From Mucilaginibacter sp. Bleaf8 (GTDB lineage: Bacteria > Bacteroidota > Bacteroidia > Sphingobacteriales > Sphingobacteriaceae): a stretch of DNA of 64,000 nt. Both the position numbers and the translations under genes were made by a program. The notes under the pieces are model-generated. The model saw only the letters and a program-made list of their open reading frames with translations. It was not told the DNA's origin and did not search any database. Location of the stretch: assembly GCF_018390515.1 (NCBI RefSeq), contig NZ_JAHBBK010000003.1:1-64000 (forward strand), read 5' to 3'. Positions 1-8,947 of the stretch are shown here, piece by piece (the stretch's first letter is position 1; each line of letters starts with the position of its first letter).

Positions 1-3000
1 AATCAATGAATCGCCTGTCAAAATGAACGCCGTAGCCTCTACCACAAACTCGCCGTTCAAATCGATACAAAATTTGGTTCGATCAGATATCTCACCCCAC
101 ACGATTTTCTGCCTATTAAAATCGTCCCAATAGCTTATGCTATCTTGAGTTTCAAACCATGTGTTATTAGTACCCTTCCGAGCTCTTTCATTTTTAGGGA
201 TATTAATTTTCTTACCATCAATCACAATATCTTCGCCAGTTTGTTGTAATCGCTTGTAGCACCATTCTTCAAGATAAGCTTCTGCAACCCAACCATATCC
301 GGCTTCAAGGAGAAGTGCTTTCCCAAATGTTAATAGGTAGCTTCTTATAGCGGGATATTTTTCAATGTCATAGTTTTTTGCCGGAAATAAAGCAATTATC
401 CATTGGTCGGCATAATCATATCCATAACGCTTTATATCACGCCCCCTTAAAATGGGTCGTATTATTTCGGCTGATTTTGGATCTATGGCCACCAATTTCT
501 CTTTTGTTTCACTATCAATGATAAATGCATCATTGAAGCCAGTTTTAACACCATAATTTATTCTAATATTCCAGTCTTTGAGTGGCATTCCAATGCGTTC
601 AATTTTCTCTTTTAGTTGCTTTTCGACTGGATTTAACACCACCCAGCTATGAGCGTCAGAGAAATTTGATACACTTAAGCTCTGTCTAATAAAACCGCTC
701 ATTTTTTCTAGGCTACCTAAGTTCTTATCAAACAAGCAAGTTGCTGTTGCATTATTATAGGTCCCTTTTTGTGAAATAAGTATGTTCGTTTCGACAATTG
801 CTGAATCAAATACCTGGTATCCATTGAAATCGATCAGCAATGATGGATTTGTTTTATCTAAGAAAAACTTGCGTATCGCTGCACCATAATTGGCCCGCAT
901 CCACTTGTTAGAGGTAATAAAACCAAAGAAATAATTAGGCTTCAACAAACGTATAGCTTGTTCATAGAATAAGCAGTAGATGTCACCGGTACGCTCAAAG
1001 GTTTGATAATTACCTTTCTGCAAGGCATCCGCATCTGCGCCCATTTTTTGGAGCTGTATGTACGGTGGATTGCCAATGATCACTTCAAATCCTTCAAAGT
1101 CGCCGTTTTCATTTAGTACTTCTGGGAACTCAAAACGCCATTCAAACGCATTCCGATAAATTACATTTTCTTCAACTTCTTTAATCTCCTGTTCAAGTTT
1201 TTCAATGCTCTGATTTATACGACGTACTTCAAGTTGCATTTCTTTCTCACTACGTTTTTTGCCAAACAAATCCATATTGCTTTGTGCCAAAATGGATTGT
1301 CCCCGTAGTTCAGATAATCGCTTTCGCTTGGGATCACGTCGACTGACTGTTTCATGGAACTGACTTTTGATATCTTTTATGAAGCGTTGCTGCTCAGCTT
1401 TTGCCTCTTTATTTGGTGCGTCCTTATAGTTTTTTACTGCGGAGCGATAATCTTTGACGCCGAATTTCTGTTTCTTAAAAACCTCGGTTAAATCCTCAGT
1501 AAGCGAGTATTTGCTGAGTAAGGAGTTGCCTGGCTTGATATTAATATCAATGTTTGGCAGTGTTTCTAATTGTGTATAGTTCTCCTCTGCACGATAAAAC
1601 GCATACTTTAATAATTCTATCCATAGGCGCAGTTGGCAGATTTTAACTGAATTCGGATTAATGTCTACACCAAATAAGCAGCCTTCAATTATTTTCCTCT
1701 TCTCATTAAAAAGCGTTTGCTGTATACGTTGTACCTCCGGTGCAATCACATGACTTCCTGATACAGTGGTATTAACGGTATATTCAAAGAAAGTTTGGGT
1801 TCGGTGATACATTACAACCAACTCGTCATTGGCAATGCTGACATCAATATCATTTAACCGTTTTCCTTCAGCATCAGCCAATATGCCCAATTCAGCTTTT
1901 ATAGCAATCAATTCGTTCAAGCTCGATACCAGAAAATGCCCTGACCCTACTGCTGGATCAACTATTCGGATAGATTCAATAACGCTATTAAATTCAATTA
2001 TATCCTTCCGGGTCTTTCGGTCAGCCGTGTAATTAGTGACATCTGCAATGGACTCACATTGCCAGCCATAAACTTCATTAAATTTTTGTACAACGGCTCT
2101 TCGAATTGTCTCATTGCACATGTACATCGTAATTGCTCCTGGTGTATAGAAAGACCCATCACGATACCCATTAATCTTTTCGAAAACCAACCCGAGTACG
2201 GCTGCATTGATGATGGTTTTATTTTCCTCCTGCACCTCTTCCTTACCCATTGAAGCAAAATCGTAAGCTTCTAAAAAGTCAAGAATATAGTGCAAGGTGT
2301 TCATAGCAATCGCCTCCTTACTTTTTTTCTTTTTCCGCTTGAGCACTGAATCCGCGTAAAGCTCGATGTCTAAACTACTGTCTAATTCGCCTATTTTGAT
2401 ACTGACATCTTCCTGTGGCGAATGCTCAAATAAAGAGCTGTTCAGGTAAGGAATGTGGCTATACTTTTGCTGGACGTGTGAAGAGCGCCTGTCCACAGGC
2501 TGGGCCAAGACCTGAAAAAATAGCCGGTTGAGTTCCCCGAAATCTTTAATGGATTGAACATTTAAGAATTTAAACTGTGGATTGCCATTATGGTACTTAA
2601 TGAGCTGGCCTTCCAACAACTTCAAGAACAATACGCGGTTTATCCAGGTGATACAAAGCTCCAAGGCTAAATTAAAAAGCTGCTCTTCTGAGGATTTACC
2701 TGTTAGTAGTCTGTTGTCTACCTTGTAAAGTACCCCATCGTATTCCAGTACGTTGATGGCATTTTCGATAAGGGAGCCAGGATTGCGCTTTGCCACAGAC
2801 AAACGCTGAATAACTTTCTTGCCACTGGCTTTAACTTCTTCTAATCCAATAATGTGTAATAGTTCCTTGAAAAAGCCTTTATCCAATGCATTACTGTCAT
2901 TAACAAATGGCAGCTTGAGTAAGTTAACCGGAGTAAAAAACTTGTATAACGGTATGAGCTTATTATCATTATTTTCCTTGTCAGCCTTCAGGTATTTTGT

Positions 3001-3624
3001 ATAGTCTCTTATGTCAACATAGGTGAAAGTAAATTCATTGTCTAAAGCCTCCAGAAATGGCTTTACAATCTCTTTATAAAACAAGTCCGTTTTAGTACTT
3101 ACCTTTTGCCCCGCTTCCCACTCTCGATACGCTTTTTGTAACTGACTATTCTGAGCAAATACACGTTCAAACAAAGAAGCATCAAATACATACCATTCAT
3201 AAATGTTAGTGATGACGAGATGTGTAAGGGATATATTTTTGTGGTTGACGCGTTCACGCAAAAAGTACAGGATCAGTTCATGCATCGCTTTTGCATTTAG
3301 GTTATCCTTAGTAACCATGTCCGCCTTATTGGTTGGCTTCTTTACTTCAAATAATACACCGACCGGAGATTTGGCGTCTTTTTCAAGATGTATAACCAAA
3401 TCAGCTCTTTCCTTAGTTGCAATCAATTGATTGTCGCCATAATAAGTCGATCTTAGAAAATCAGCTAAATGCCCTTTAACATTTTCCTCTGTCTCTCGTT
3501 CGTCTATACGACTCAGCAGCTTATTGAAGTTAACCTTGAAAATATCAAGGTCTTCGCGGCGAGGTTTAATCAGACGATAAGCTTTGTTAAGGCTTTGAAT
3601 TAATGTGATAAAGGAAATAGTCAT
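1..3624 (-). CDS. Type IIG restriction endonuclease-methyltransferase (C-terminus outside window)
   Basis: An open frame runs from an ATG at 3624 to the window edge without a stop, giving at least 1,207 residues. The N-terminus carries a PD-(D/E)XK-like nuclease pattern, D75 in ADLVIH and E93-V-K95 in LFEVKKP. A helical domain follows, ending in the block GYRDGSFYTP typical of Eco57I-like enzymes. SAM motif I is DPAVGSGHF near residue 557 and the catalytic motif IV is NPPY near residue 852, which points to N6-adenine methylation. The rest should be the target-recognition domain. Such enzymes cut unmethylated DNA and methylate host DNA with one polypeptide. It may instead be a solitary methyltransferase, but the nuclease motif argues against that. 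No clear ribosome site is seen before the start. Confidence 0.85.
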   Translation of the reverse strand, partial: MTISFITLIQSLNKAYRLIKPRREDLDIFKVNFNKLLSRIDERETEENVKGHLADFLRSTYYGDNQLIATKERADLVIHLEKDAKSPVGVLFEVKKPTNKADMVTKDNLNAKAMHELILYFLRERVNHKNISLTHLVITNIYEWYVFDASLFERVFAQNSQLQKAYREWEAGQKVSTKTDLFYKEIVKPFLEALDNEFTFTYVDIRDYTKYLKADKENNDNKLIPLYKFFTPVNLLKLPFVNDSNALDKGFFKELLHIIGLEEVKASGKKVIQRLSVAKRNPGSLIENAINVLEYDGVLYKVDNRLLTGKSSEEQLFNLALELCITWINRVLFLKLLEGQLIKYHNGNPQFKFLNVQSIKDFGELNRLFFQVLAQPVDRRSSHVQQKYSHIPYLNSSLFEHSPQEDVSIKIGELDSSLDIELYADSVLKRKKKKSKEAIAMNTLHYILDFLEAYDFASMGKEEVQEENKTIINAAVLGLVFEKINGYRDGSFYTPGAITMYMCNETIRRAVVQKFNEVYGWQCESIADVTNYTADRKTRKDIIEFNSVIESIRIVDPAVGSGHFLVSSLNELIAIKAELGILADAEGKRLNDIDVSIANDELVVMYHRTQTFFEYTVNTTVSGSHVIAPEVQRIQQTLFNEKRKIIEGCLFGVDINPNSVKICQLRLWIELLKYAFYRAEENYTQLETLPNIDINIKPGNSLLSKYSLTEDLTEVFKKQKFGVKDYRSAVKNYKDAPNKEAKAEQQRFIKDIKSQFHETVSRRDPKRKRLSELRGQSILAQSNMDLFGKKRSEKEMQLEVRRINQSIEKLEQEIKEVEENVIYRNAFEWRFEFPEVLNENGDFEGFEVIIGNPPYIQLQKMGADADALQKGNYQTFERTGDIYCLFYEQAIRLLKPNYFFGFITSNKWMRANYGAAIRKFFLDKTNPSLLIDFNGYQVFDSAIVETNILISQKGTYNNATATCLFDKNLGSLEKMSGFIRQSLSVSNFSDAHSWVVLNPVEKQLKEKIERIGMPLKDWNIRINYGVKTGFNDAFIIDSETKEKLVAIDPKSAEIIRPILRGRDIKRYGYDYADQWIIALFPAKNYDIEKYPAIRSYLLTFGKALLLEAGYGWVAEAYLEEWCYKRLQQTGEDIVIDGKKINIPKNERARKGTNNTWFETQDSISYWDDFNRQKIVWGEISDRTKFCIDLNGEFVVEATAFILTGDSLI

Positions 3625-3830
3625 TTAGAACTTGGGCTATAAAAGTTCGATCAAATTAGCAATATTTTTTGTCTAACAAAATTTGTATTGCGATAGACCA
3701 AAAGACAGTAATAACATTCTAAATCTGCTAATAATATCTTTTTGTTTAATATCAAAACGCGTGAAGCAGTGATTTGATGCCGGAAATCGGCCTTGGCAAA
3801 GACGGTGCTAGATATTTTCTGTCGAAAAGT

Positions 3831-3874
3831 TGTAGATATATTGAAAACTTGGGAGAGTTTTCAATATATCTACA
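3831..3874. repeat. Perfect 19-bp inverted repeat with 6-base loop
   Basis: Arms at 3831-3849 and 3856-3874 are exactly complementary, with loop TGGGAG. No T-run follows on either strand, so a standard terminator is unlikely. It could be an operator, the stem of a small RNA, or a terminal inverted repeat remnant. Confidence 0.75.
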
Positions 3875-3898
3875 GGCACAACAACGATAGTTATATTT

Positions 3899-4087
3899 TT
3901 GAATCAATTAGTCTATAAGATACCAGTCCGAACTAAGGGAGGGTTACAATATAGTGTAATTGCGGAGTTTTTCTCGGATAAAGATATGTTTGAGGCCAAA
4001 GCTAGGTTGGAGTGGTGGCTGACATGTACACGACCAACAAAGGGCAGCATAGCAAAGAACAACAACGAAAGCTACTACAAAGTCTAA
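3899..4087 (+). CDS. Possible small protein, unknown function
   Basis: A 62-codon frame begins with TTG and ends with TAA inside a direct repeat. The product has no signal peptide or membrane segment. Its middle (FFSDKDMFEAKARLEWWL) could form an amphipathic helix, and nothing in it is recognisable as a family. It begins 24 bases after the perfect inverted repeat. With a TTG start and no visible promoter it may be non-coding, or the tail of a decayed gene. Confidence 0.25.
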   Translation: MNQLVYKIPVRTKGGLQYSVIAEFFSDKDMFEAKARLEWWLTCTRPTKGSIAKNNNESYYKV

Positions 4088-4381
4088 CAAAATGATGAAG
4101 ATGCTGGAAATCGTCTACATCATCGTATAGATACGTTTGCTTAGGCAGATTGATTCGACTTTTCCAATGTAAATTATCAAAGCAAGCATTGCCTTTTAAA
4201 TAACTTAAAAAAAGCTTTAAATATAACAGATGTTTTTAAATAACATTTTTAAATCCACTTGTTGAATAATAGATCAATTTCGGAAAAAGTAGTTTCAGCT
4301 AATTGGCGACTATACTAAATCACGAGGCTTTTTATATAATTCACATGTTTAGAGGGAGCTATAAAGAATTATTGTTTTTAA

Positions 4382-4413
4382 TTGTCGAAATAATGATTTT
4401 TATCATAGTTTTG
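4382..4413 (+). promoter_or_regulatory. Candidate Bacteroidota promoter for the methyltransferase operon
   Basis: TTG at 4382-4384 is followed after 21 bases by TAGTTTTG at 4406-4413, a full match to the TAnnTTTG -7 element. Transcription would start about 30 bases before the ATG at 4453. Confidence 0.4.
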
Positions 4414-4452
4414 CTATTTGTTTTTACTAATTTTATTAGTATTATTTAATCA

Positions 4453-7440
4453 ATGCACGACCTCCTTAAATATGGCTTAGAGAAGTTTGAGATGCTAAAT
4501 CTCGACGGCATTGACACAGGATTAATGAAAGTTCTACAGCCGGATTTAATAGACCATAGTTCCGTATCAATAGAAGAAATAATTGCTATTGAAGAGGCAT
4601 ACAAATACAAAGCAGATTATGTTTATTTCAGGCGGTTTACAGATAAGCCATCCGTTCCCCAAGTATATATTTATGATTTCACAGATGAACTTCTTGAAAA
4701 CATAAATTTAATTAGGCTACATCAACGGCTGTATTGTTCCGGACGAGTGCCAATGTTCTTTGTTTTTACTAATAAAGATGTCATAATATTTAACTGCTTT
4801 GATAAACCCGCGAAAGGCAACCAACTAGTTTACAAACCGTTAACTACTATCGCGTTAGCAGCAAAGTTTACTACATTATTTCAAGAAGATCAGGCAACTC
4901 AAGACGCCAAGTTTAAAGCATTTTCAGGTAAGTCATTTGATAATGGCTCTTTTTGGGAGAATTCTCCATTTAGCAGCTCGTTTAAATTCAAAAATAGTGC
5001 TTATGAAAATTTATTATCTGAATTAAAGCAGTCGTTAAAGCACATCATTGAGCAGCAAATCTTGCCTGCAAAGATTGCAAGGAAAATGATGGTTATTTCA
5101 ATCCTCATTAAATACTTAGAGGAACGTACTGACGAAAACAATAACTCTGTATTTCCCAAAGCTAATCAAGAAAGGATAATTTTTTACGAAGGCGTTAGAA
5201 AGCAGATAAAATTTGAAAACAGTTTTTTTAGTAGATTTTCGAAAGATGCAAAAGGGTTTACGGATGTTTTAAGTGAGACAGGAGCCGCTTTAAAATTAAT
5301 AGATTATCTAGCAAAGCATTTTAATGGCGGTGTATTTGAACTTTCACAAGATGAAAGGGTCATTTTGTCGAAATCTGACCTTAAATATTTCGCTTTATTC
5401 TTAGAAGGCAAATTGCAAGGAAATCAATTTGTATTCTGGAGATTATACTCTTTCAACGACTTACCTGTCGAATTAATAAGCAATATATATGAAGAGTTTC
5501 TTGAAAAAAGACCTGGGGTTGTATATACCCCCCCTTACCTAGTTAACTTTTTACTAGATGAGGCATTGCCTTTAAAAGGGAAAGACATAGACTCAAGAAT
5601 ACTAGATCCTTCCTGTGGTTCTGGCGTATTCTTAGTTGGTGCATATAGAAGGTTAATTTATAGATGGCGACAGCAAAACAACTGGAAACGGCCCTCTTTG
5701 GATGTACTAAAAGCACTTTTAAAGAATAACATTTTTGGTTGTGATATAGATCCTGACGCGGTTAATCTATCTATTTTCAGTTTAAGTTTAGCACTTTGTG
5801 ACGAACTCACCCCATTACAAATATGGGAGGATTTACAATTTGATAATTTGCTAAATAAAAATATTTATCCTAGTGACTTTTTTAAGTTGATTAATGAGAG
5901 GGTGTTTCCAAACGGGTTCTTTGATTTAATTATTGGCAACCCACCATTTGAGGCAAAAATCACTGAAAACGCCGCTATAGTCGAGGCAAATCAACTTTTT
6001 GATCGAACAATTAACAGCGCCGATGTTGAGTTAAAGTCTGTCAAGATAAAGCTACCAGATAATCAAATATCACTTCTATTTTTAGAACAATCTATTAAAC
6101 TATGTAAAGCTGATAAAACAATTTGTTTAATACAGCCTTCTGGGCCATTTTTATACAATAACAACTCCACATTATTTAGAAAGTATTTATTTGATACCTA
6201 CCGAATTGATCAGATTATAGACTTCACTTTACTAAGAAGTGTTTTATTTGGGAATGCTACAATAGCTACTTGCGCTGTCTTTTTTAAAAACACTCCTGCT
6301 ACTATATCTGAAGGCACTTACCACATCATTGTTAACAGAACCAAGTCAAGCACTGAAAAGCAGTTTTTCGAGATCGATGGACATGACTTTTATTACATAC
6401 CTCACAATTTGCTTTCATCCAGTATAAACGTTTGGAAAGCAAATCTTACTGGGTTAGGTAAAAGAGTTAATTTGCTTTTGGATAAGTTATCCGAATATAA
6501 CAAGTTATCTGATTGCCTCATAAATAAGCTTGAGGCTGGATGGTTCTATGGTGAGGGATTTATGAGGGGTGGGGAAGATGACTATGTTGCCCCTTATTTA
6601 ACTAATCAACCGGGATTACTAAGCAAGAATTTTTCTTCACGCAACGCATTGATTGAACCGATTACGGATGAATATTTTGTAAGGCCTAGAAAAGAACGCT
6701 TGTACAAAGGGCCTCTCTGCTTAATTAAGGAGGTTATTGAATCTGAAAGCGGAGAATTACCTGTATTTTGGTCAGATGAAGACTTAGCTTTCGACTCTAG
6801 AATACTAGGTATCAGTGCTCCGAAGAACGACCAAGAGGATTTATTTAGAATATATAAATATCTCAATAAGTATAAGAAATTAATTAGCTTCCATATTTCA
6901 CTATCAAGTAGTCAATCATTAATAAATTATTCAAGCGCAATAAGAGCAGATGATATTTATAATTTGCCATACGATCATGAGTTGGAGATTGATGATATTG
7001 ATGAAATTATAATAAACGATTTTTCTGATTATGTTCTCGACTTTCTCAAGAATGGCGAAAGCGCAGTGATGGCCCGTACAAACGCAGATGAGCAACAGTT
7101 GGAAATGTACAGCCAGATTTTCTGTGAAACATTAAACTTGATCTACAAGAATCTTAATCGTTTTAAATCATTCGAAACAGAGTCTTACTATTGCTTACCA
7201 TTCTATTTTGGAAAGGAACCAACAATTGACTTTGATGATACACAAACAGCGGAGCATAACCTCTCAATACTTGTAAAGAAGTCTATTGGAACAAACCAAC
7301 GGATTACAAGAACACTTCGTATTTACGAAGGCAATGTAATCTTCATAATCAAACCGAAAAAGTTAAGATATTGGTTAAAATCGATGGCTTTACGAGATGC
7401 AGATGAGACATTTTCAGATCTTAGGAGGCAGGGCTTTTAA
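4453..7440 (+). CDS. Large N6-adenine DNA methyltransferase of a putative restriction-modification pair
   Basis: The 995-residue protein has a distinct N-terminal domain (about 1-160), a helical region, then SAM motif I DPSCGSG at 385-391 and motif IV NPPF at 496-499, the signature of N6-adenine methyltransferases. The last 500 residues probably contain the target-recognition domain. I see no PD-(D/E)XK motif in the N-terminus. The downstream gene overlaps it by one base (TAATG) and is nuclease-like, so the pair probably works as separate methylation and restriction subunits. Sequence preference cannot be read. It could belong to a methylation-based defence system of a type not yet named. Confidence 0.8.
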   Translation: MHDLLKYGLEKFEMLNLDGIDTGLMKVLQPDLIDHSSVSIEEIIAIEEAYKYKADYVYFRRFTDKPSVPQVYIYDFTDELLENINLIRLHQRLYCSGRVPMFFVFTNKDVIIFNCFDKPAKGNQLVYKPLTTIALAAKFTTLFQEDQATQDAKFKAFSGKSFDNGSFWENSPFSSSFKFKNSAYENLLSELKQSLKHIIEQQILPAKIARKMMVISILIKYLEERTDENNNSVFPKANQERIIFYEGVRKQIKFENSFFSRFSKDAKGFTDVLSETGAALKLIDYLAKHFNGGVFELSQDERVILSKSDLKYFALFLEGKLQGNQFVFWRLYSFNDLPVELISNIYEEFLEKRPGVVYTPPYLVNFLLDEALPLKGKDIDSRILDPSCGSGVFLVGAYRRLIYRWRQQNNWKRPSLDVLKALLKNNIFGCDIDPDAVNLSIFSLSLALCDELTPLQIWEDLQFDNLLNKNIYPSDFFKLINERVFPNGFFDLIIGNPPFEAKITENAAIVEANQLFDRTINSADVELKSVKIKLPDNQISLLFLEQSIKLCKADKTICLIQPSGPFLYNNNSTLFRKYLFDTYRIDQIIDFTLLRSVLFGNATIATCAVFFKNTPATISEGTYHIIVNRTKSSTEKQFFEIDGHDFYYIPHNLLSSSINVWKANLTGLGKRVNLLLDKLSEYNKLSDCLINKLEAGWFYGEGFMRGGEDDYVAPYLTNQPGLLSKNFSSRNALIEPITDEYFVRPRKERLYKGPLCLIKEVIESESGELPVFWSDEDLAFDSRILGISAPKNDQEDLFRIYKYLNKYKKLISFHISLSSSQSLINYSSAIRADDIYNLPYDHELEIDDIDEIIINDFSDYVLDFLKNGESAVMARTNADEQQLEMYSQIFCETLNLIYKNLNRFKSFETESYYCLPFYFGKEPTIDFDDTQTAEHNLSILVKKSIGTNQRITRTLRIYEGNVIFIIKPKKLRYWLKSMALRDADETFSDLRRQGF

Positions 7441-8144
7441 TGTTGTCTAATATTAAGCGAGAAGTTACCGGTTCTATAAGTTTCGGGCTCGAAAAGGAAA
7501 CATCCTCGAAAGTGGTACTAGATTTCTTAAGTGCCTCATTTAAGAGTTTTGTCTCCGAATCTAAGAATATAGGCGTCTCCAATGAAAAAGGAATCAGTCA
7601 TTTACTATGTATATTCTTAAATCGTAAAGCCAAAAAATATCCATTTTTCTTTCATTCTGAATATGTTGAAGACGTCAACTCTGGAATGAGCCCCCAAGTT
7701 GATATTGCTATGATCGCAGAAGCTAATGTAATCGACATTTTTGATAAGTCACATGGCGAAAACGACAGTTTTTTTTCGATTGAGGCTAAGAGACTTCCTA
7801 CACCTGGCCAAAACCGACGTAAAGAATATGTAGTAGGCATAACAGCTCCGTGTGGAGGTATCGAAAGGTTTAAAAAAGGGATTCATGGTGCAGGTTTGAG
7901 ATACGCTGCTATAGTAGCATATGTGCAAGAAAACGATAATGATTACTGGTTTAATGAAATCAATAAATGGATTAAAGAACTGGCCGATGAAACGCTTTGG
8001 TTTGAAGATGATCAATTAAAATGGTTAGATGAAGATGAAAAAGAAACATGTGGGCATTTGATATCAAGCCACGCACGCCAAATCAAGGGGAAGCAAGTTG
8101 AAAACATAAATTTATATCATTACTGGCTTAATTTACCAGCTTAA
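7440..8144 (+). CDS. PD-(D/E)XK nuclease-like partner of the methyltransferase
   Basis: The 234-residue protein starts at an ATG sharing one base with the stop of the methyltransferase gene, so translation is probably coupled. Residues D88 (PQVDIAMI) and E115-A-K117 (FSIEAKRLP) fit the D-(x)n-E-x-K core of restriction nucleases. The rest has no recognised domain. The context makes it the likely restriction subunit, or a nicking or regulatory partner. Its stop codon overlaps that of the convergent nucleotidyltransferase gene by four bases. The family name is unknown to me; the catalytic reading is moderately sure. Confidence 0.6.
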   Translation: MLSNIKREVTGSISFGLEKETSSKVVLDFLSASFKSFVSESKNIGVSNEKGISHLLCIFLNRKAKKYPFFFHSEYVEDVNSGMSPQVDIAMIAEANVIDIFDKSHGENDSFFSIEAKRLPTPGQNRRKEYVVGITAPCGGIERFKKGIHGAGLRYAAIVAYVQENDNDYWFNEINKWIKELADETLWFEDDQLKWLDEDEKETCGHLISSHARQIKGKQVENINLYHYWLNLPA

Positions 8145-8947
8145 AATATTTGCCTGCCTAATATTGCGCCCTTTTCTTTTGAATAATGATTTAACTCTTC
8201 CTTTATATCATCTATCATTGAGTTATAATCTTTATCTGAAAATACGCTGGCATACTTCGGATATTTGGCCTTGAAGGCCAATAGTCTTTGCTCCGGATTT
8301 CCGTAAAGTATTTCAAATGTGTTAATATGATTTAAAATGTATAGCTTAAGCTGCAAGGAAAGGCTTAAATCATACTTTTTAGATAAATATAAAAACCTTA
8401 AAATATTGGCCTCTTTTGTTGGATTATACATCACATAACGAGAATTTCTTCTAACTACATCCAACTTGCGTTCTAGTATGCACTTGTTATAATTCTTGAC
8501 ATTAATTTTTAACGTGTGAACATTTAAAACTAATGAATCAAAGTTCAGGAATGTGCCATTTGCTATATTTTCAATCGAAGGAGAATTACTTTTTAGCAAT
8601 CTTTTTTTGAAAGCCCAGTTGCTATCAAAGCTCCAGCAGTCCAAGTCAAAATTTTCAAAAACTATTTTATATCCATTGAAACGATTCTTATAATATTTCA
8701 ATGATAAATTGTTTATTAATGATTGTATTTCCTCATCTGGTAAACCTAAGAGTATATCTAAATCGCGTGGCTGGGTATTATTAGCAATATCTCTTAAAAA
8801 TCCACCAACTACATAAGCTTGTTTAAATTCTGTCGCGTTTAACACAAATTGGTTGAAAAGTGGATTTGCCTTTTTTAAGCTATCAAAAACAGCTAAAAAA
8901 GAATCCCTAAAATGATTTAGATTCTCGATGGCATTCAATTCACCCAT
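8141..8947 (-). CDS. Nucleotidyltransferase with polyA-polymerase-type head domain
   Basis: The 268-residue protein carries the fold signature of class II polyA polymerase and CCA-adding enzymes: GGFLRD at 48-53, then RDLD at 61-64 with metal ligands D62 and D64, and a third acidic site around D101/D103. The tRNA-binding regions of a true CCA enzyme are absent and the protein is short. Its ATG shares one base with the stop codon of the upstream dGTPase-like gene (TAATG), so the two are probably made together. Likely roles are nucleotide transfer to RNA, to a protein, or to a small molecule in defence. The substrate cannot be inferred. Confidence 0.65.
   Translation of the reverse strand: MGELNAIENLNHFRDSFLAVFDSLKKANPLFNQFVLNATEFKQAYVVGGFLRDIANNTQPRDLDILLGLPDEEIQSLINNLSLKYYKNRFNGYKIVFENFDLDCWSFDSNWAFKKRLLKSNSPSIENIANGTFLNFDSLVLNVHTLKINVKNYNKCILERKLDVVRRNSRYVMYNPTKEANILRFLYLSKKYDLSLSLQLKLYILNHINTFEILYGNPEQRLLAFKAKYPKYASVFSDKDYNSMIDDIKEELNHYSKEKGAILGRQIF

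Larger units (their letters stand above)
3671..4113. repeat. Two nested direct-repeat pairs flanking a small reading frame
   Basis: The 12-mer GTCTAACAAAAT occurs at 3671-3682 and at 4082-4093. The 14-mer GATGCYGGAAATCG occurs at 3776-3789 and at 4100-4113 with one mismatch. The two words keep their order, but the spacing between them is about 90 bases shorter in the right copy. The right copy overlaps the stop codon of the small frame at 3899-4087. This may be an old duplication or the footprint of a small inserted element. Confidence 0.5.
3625..4452. other. Long intergenic region between two divergent restriction-type genes
   Basis: About 830 AT-rich bases separate the divergently read type IIG gene and the methyltransferase operon. 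The region holds two pairs of direct repeats (3671-4113), a perfect 19-bp inverted repeat (3831-3874), one weak small reading frame (3899-4087) and a promoter-like sequence (4382-4413). The remaining stretch, about 4114-4380, shows no recognisable feature. Confidence 0.6.

Noticed and set aside
1829..3430. Short frames on the plus strand inside the type IIG gene
   Set aside because: They are shadows of the open minus-strand frame that carries D-(x)n-ExK, DPAVGSG and NPPY motifs.
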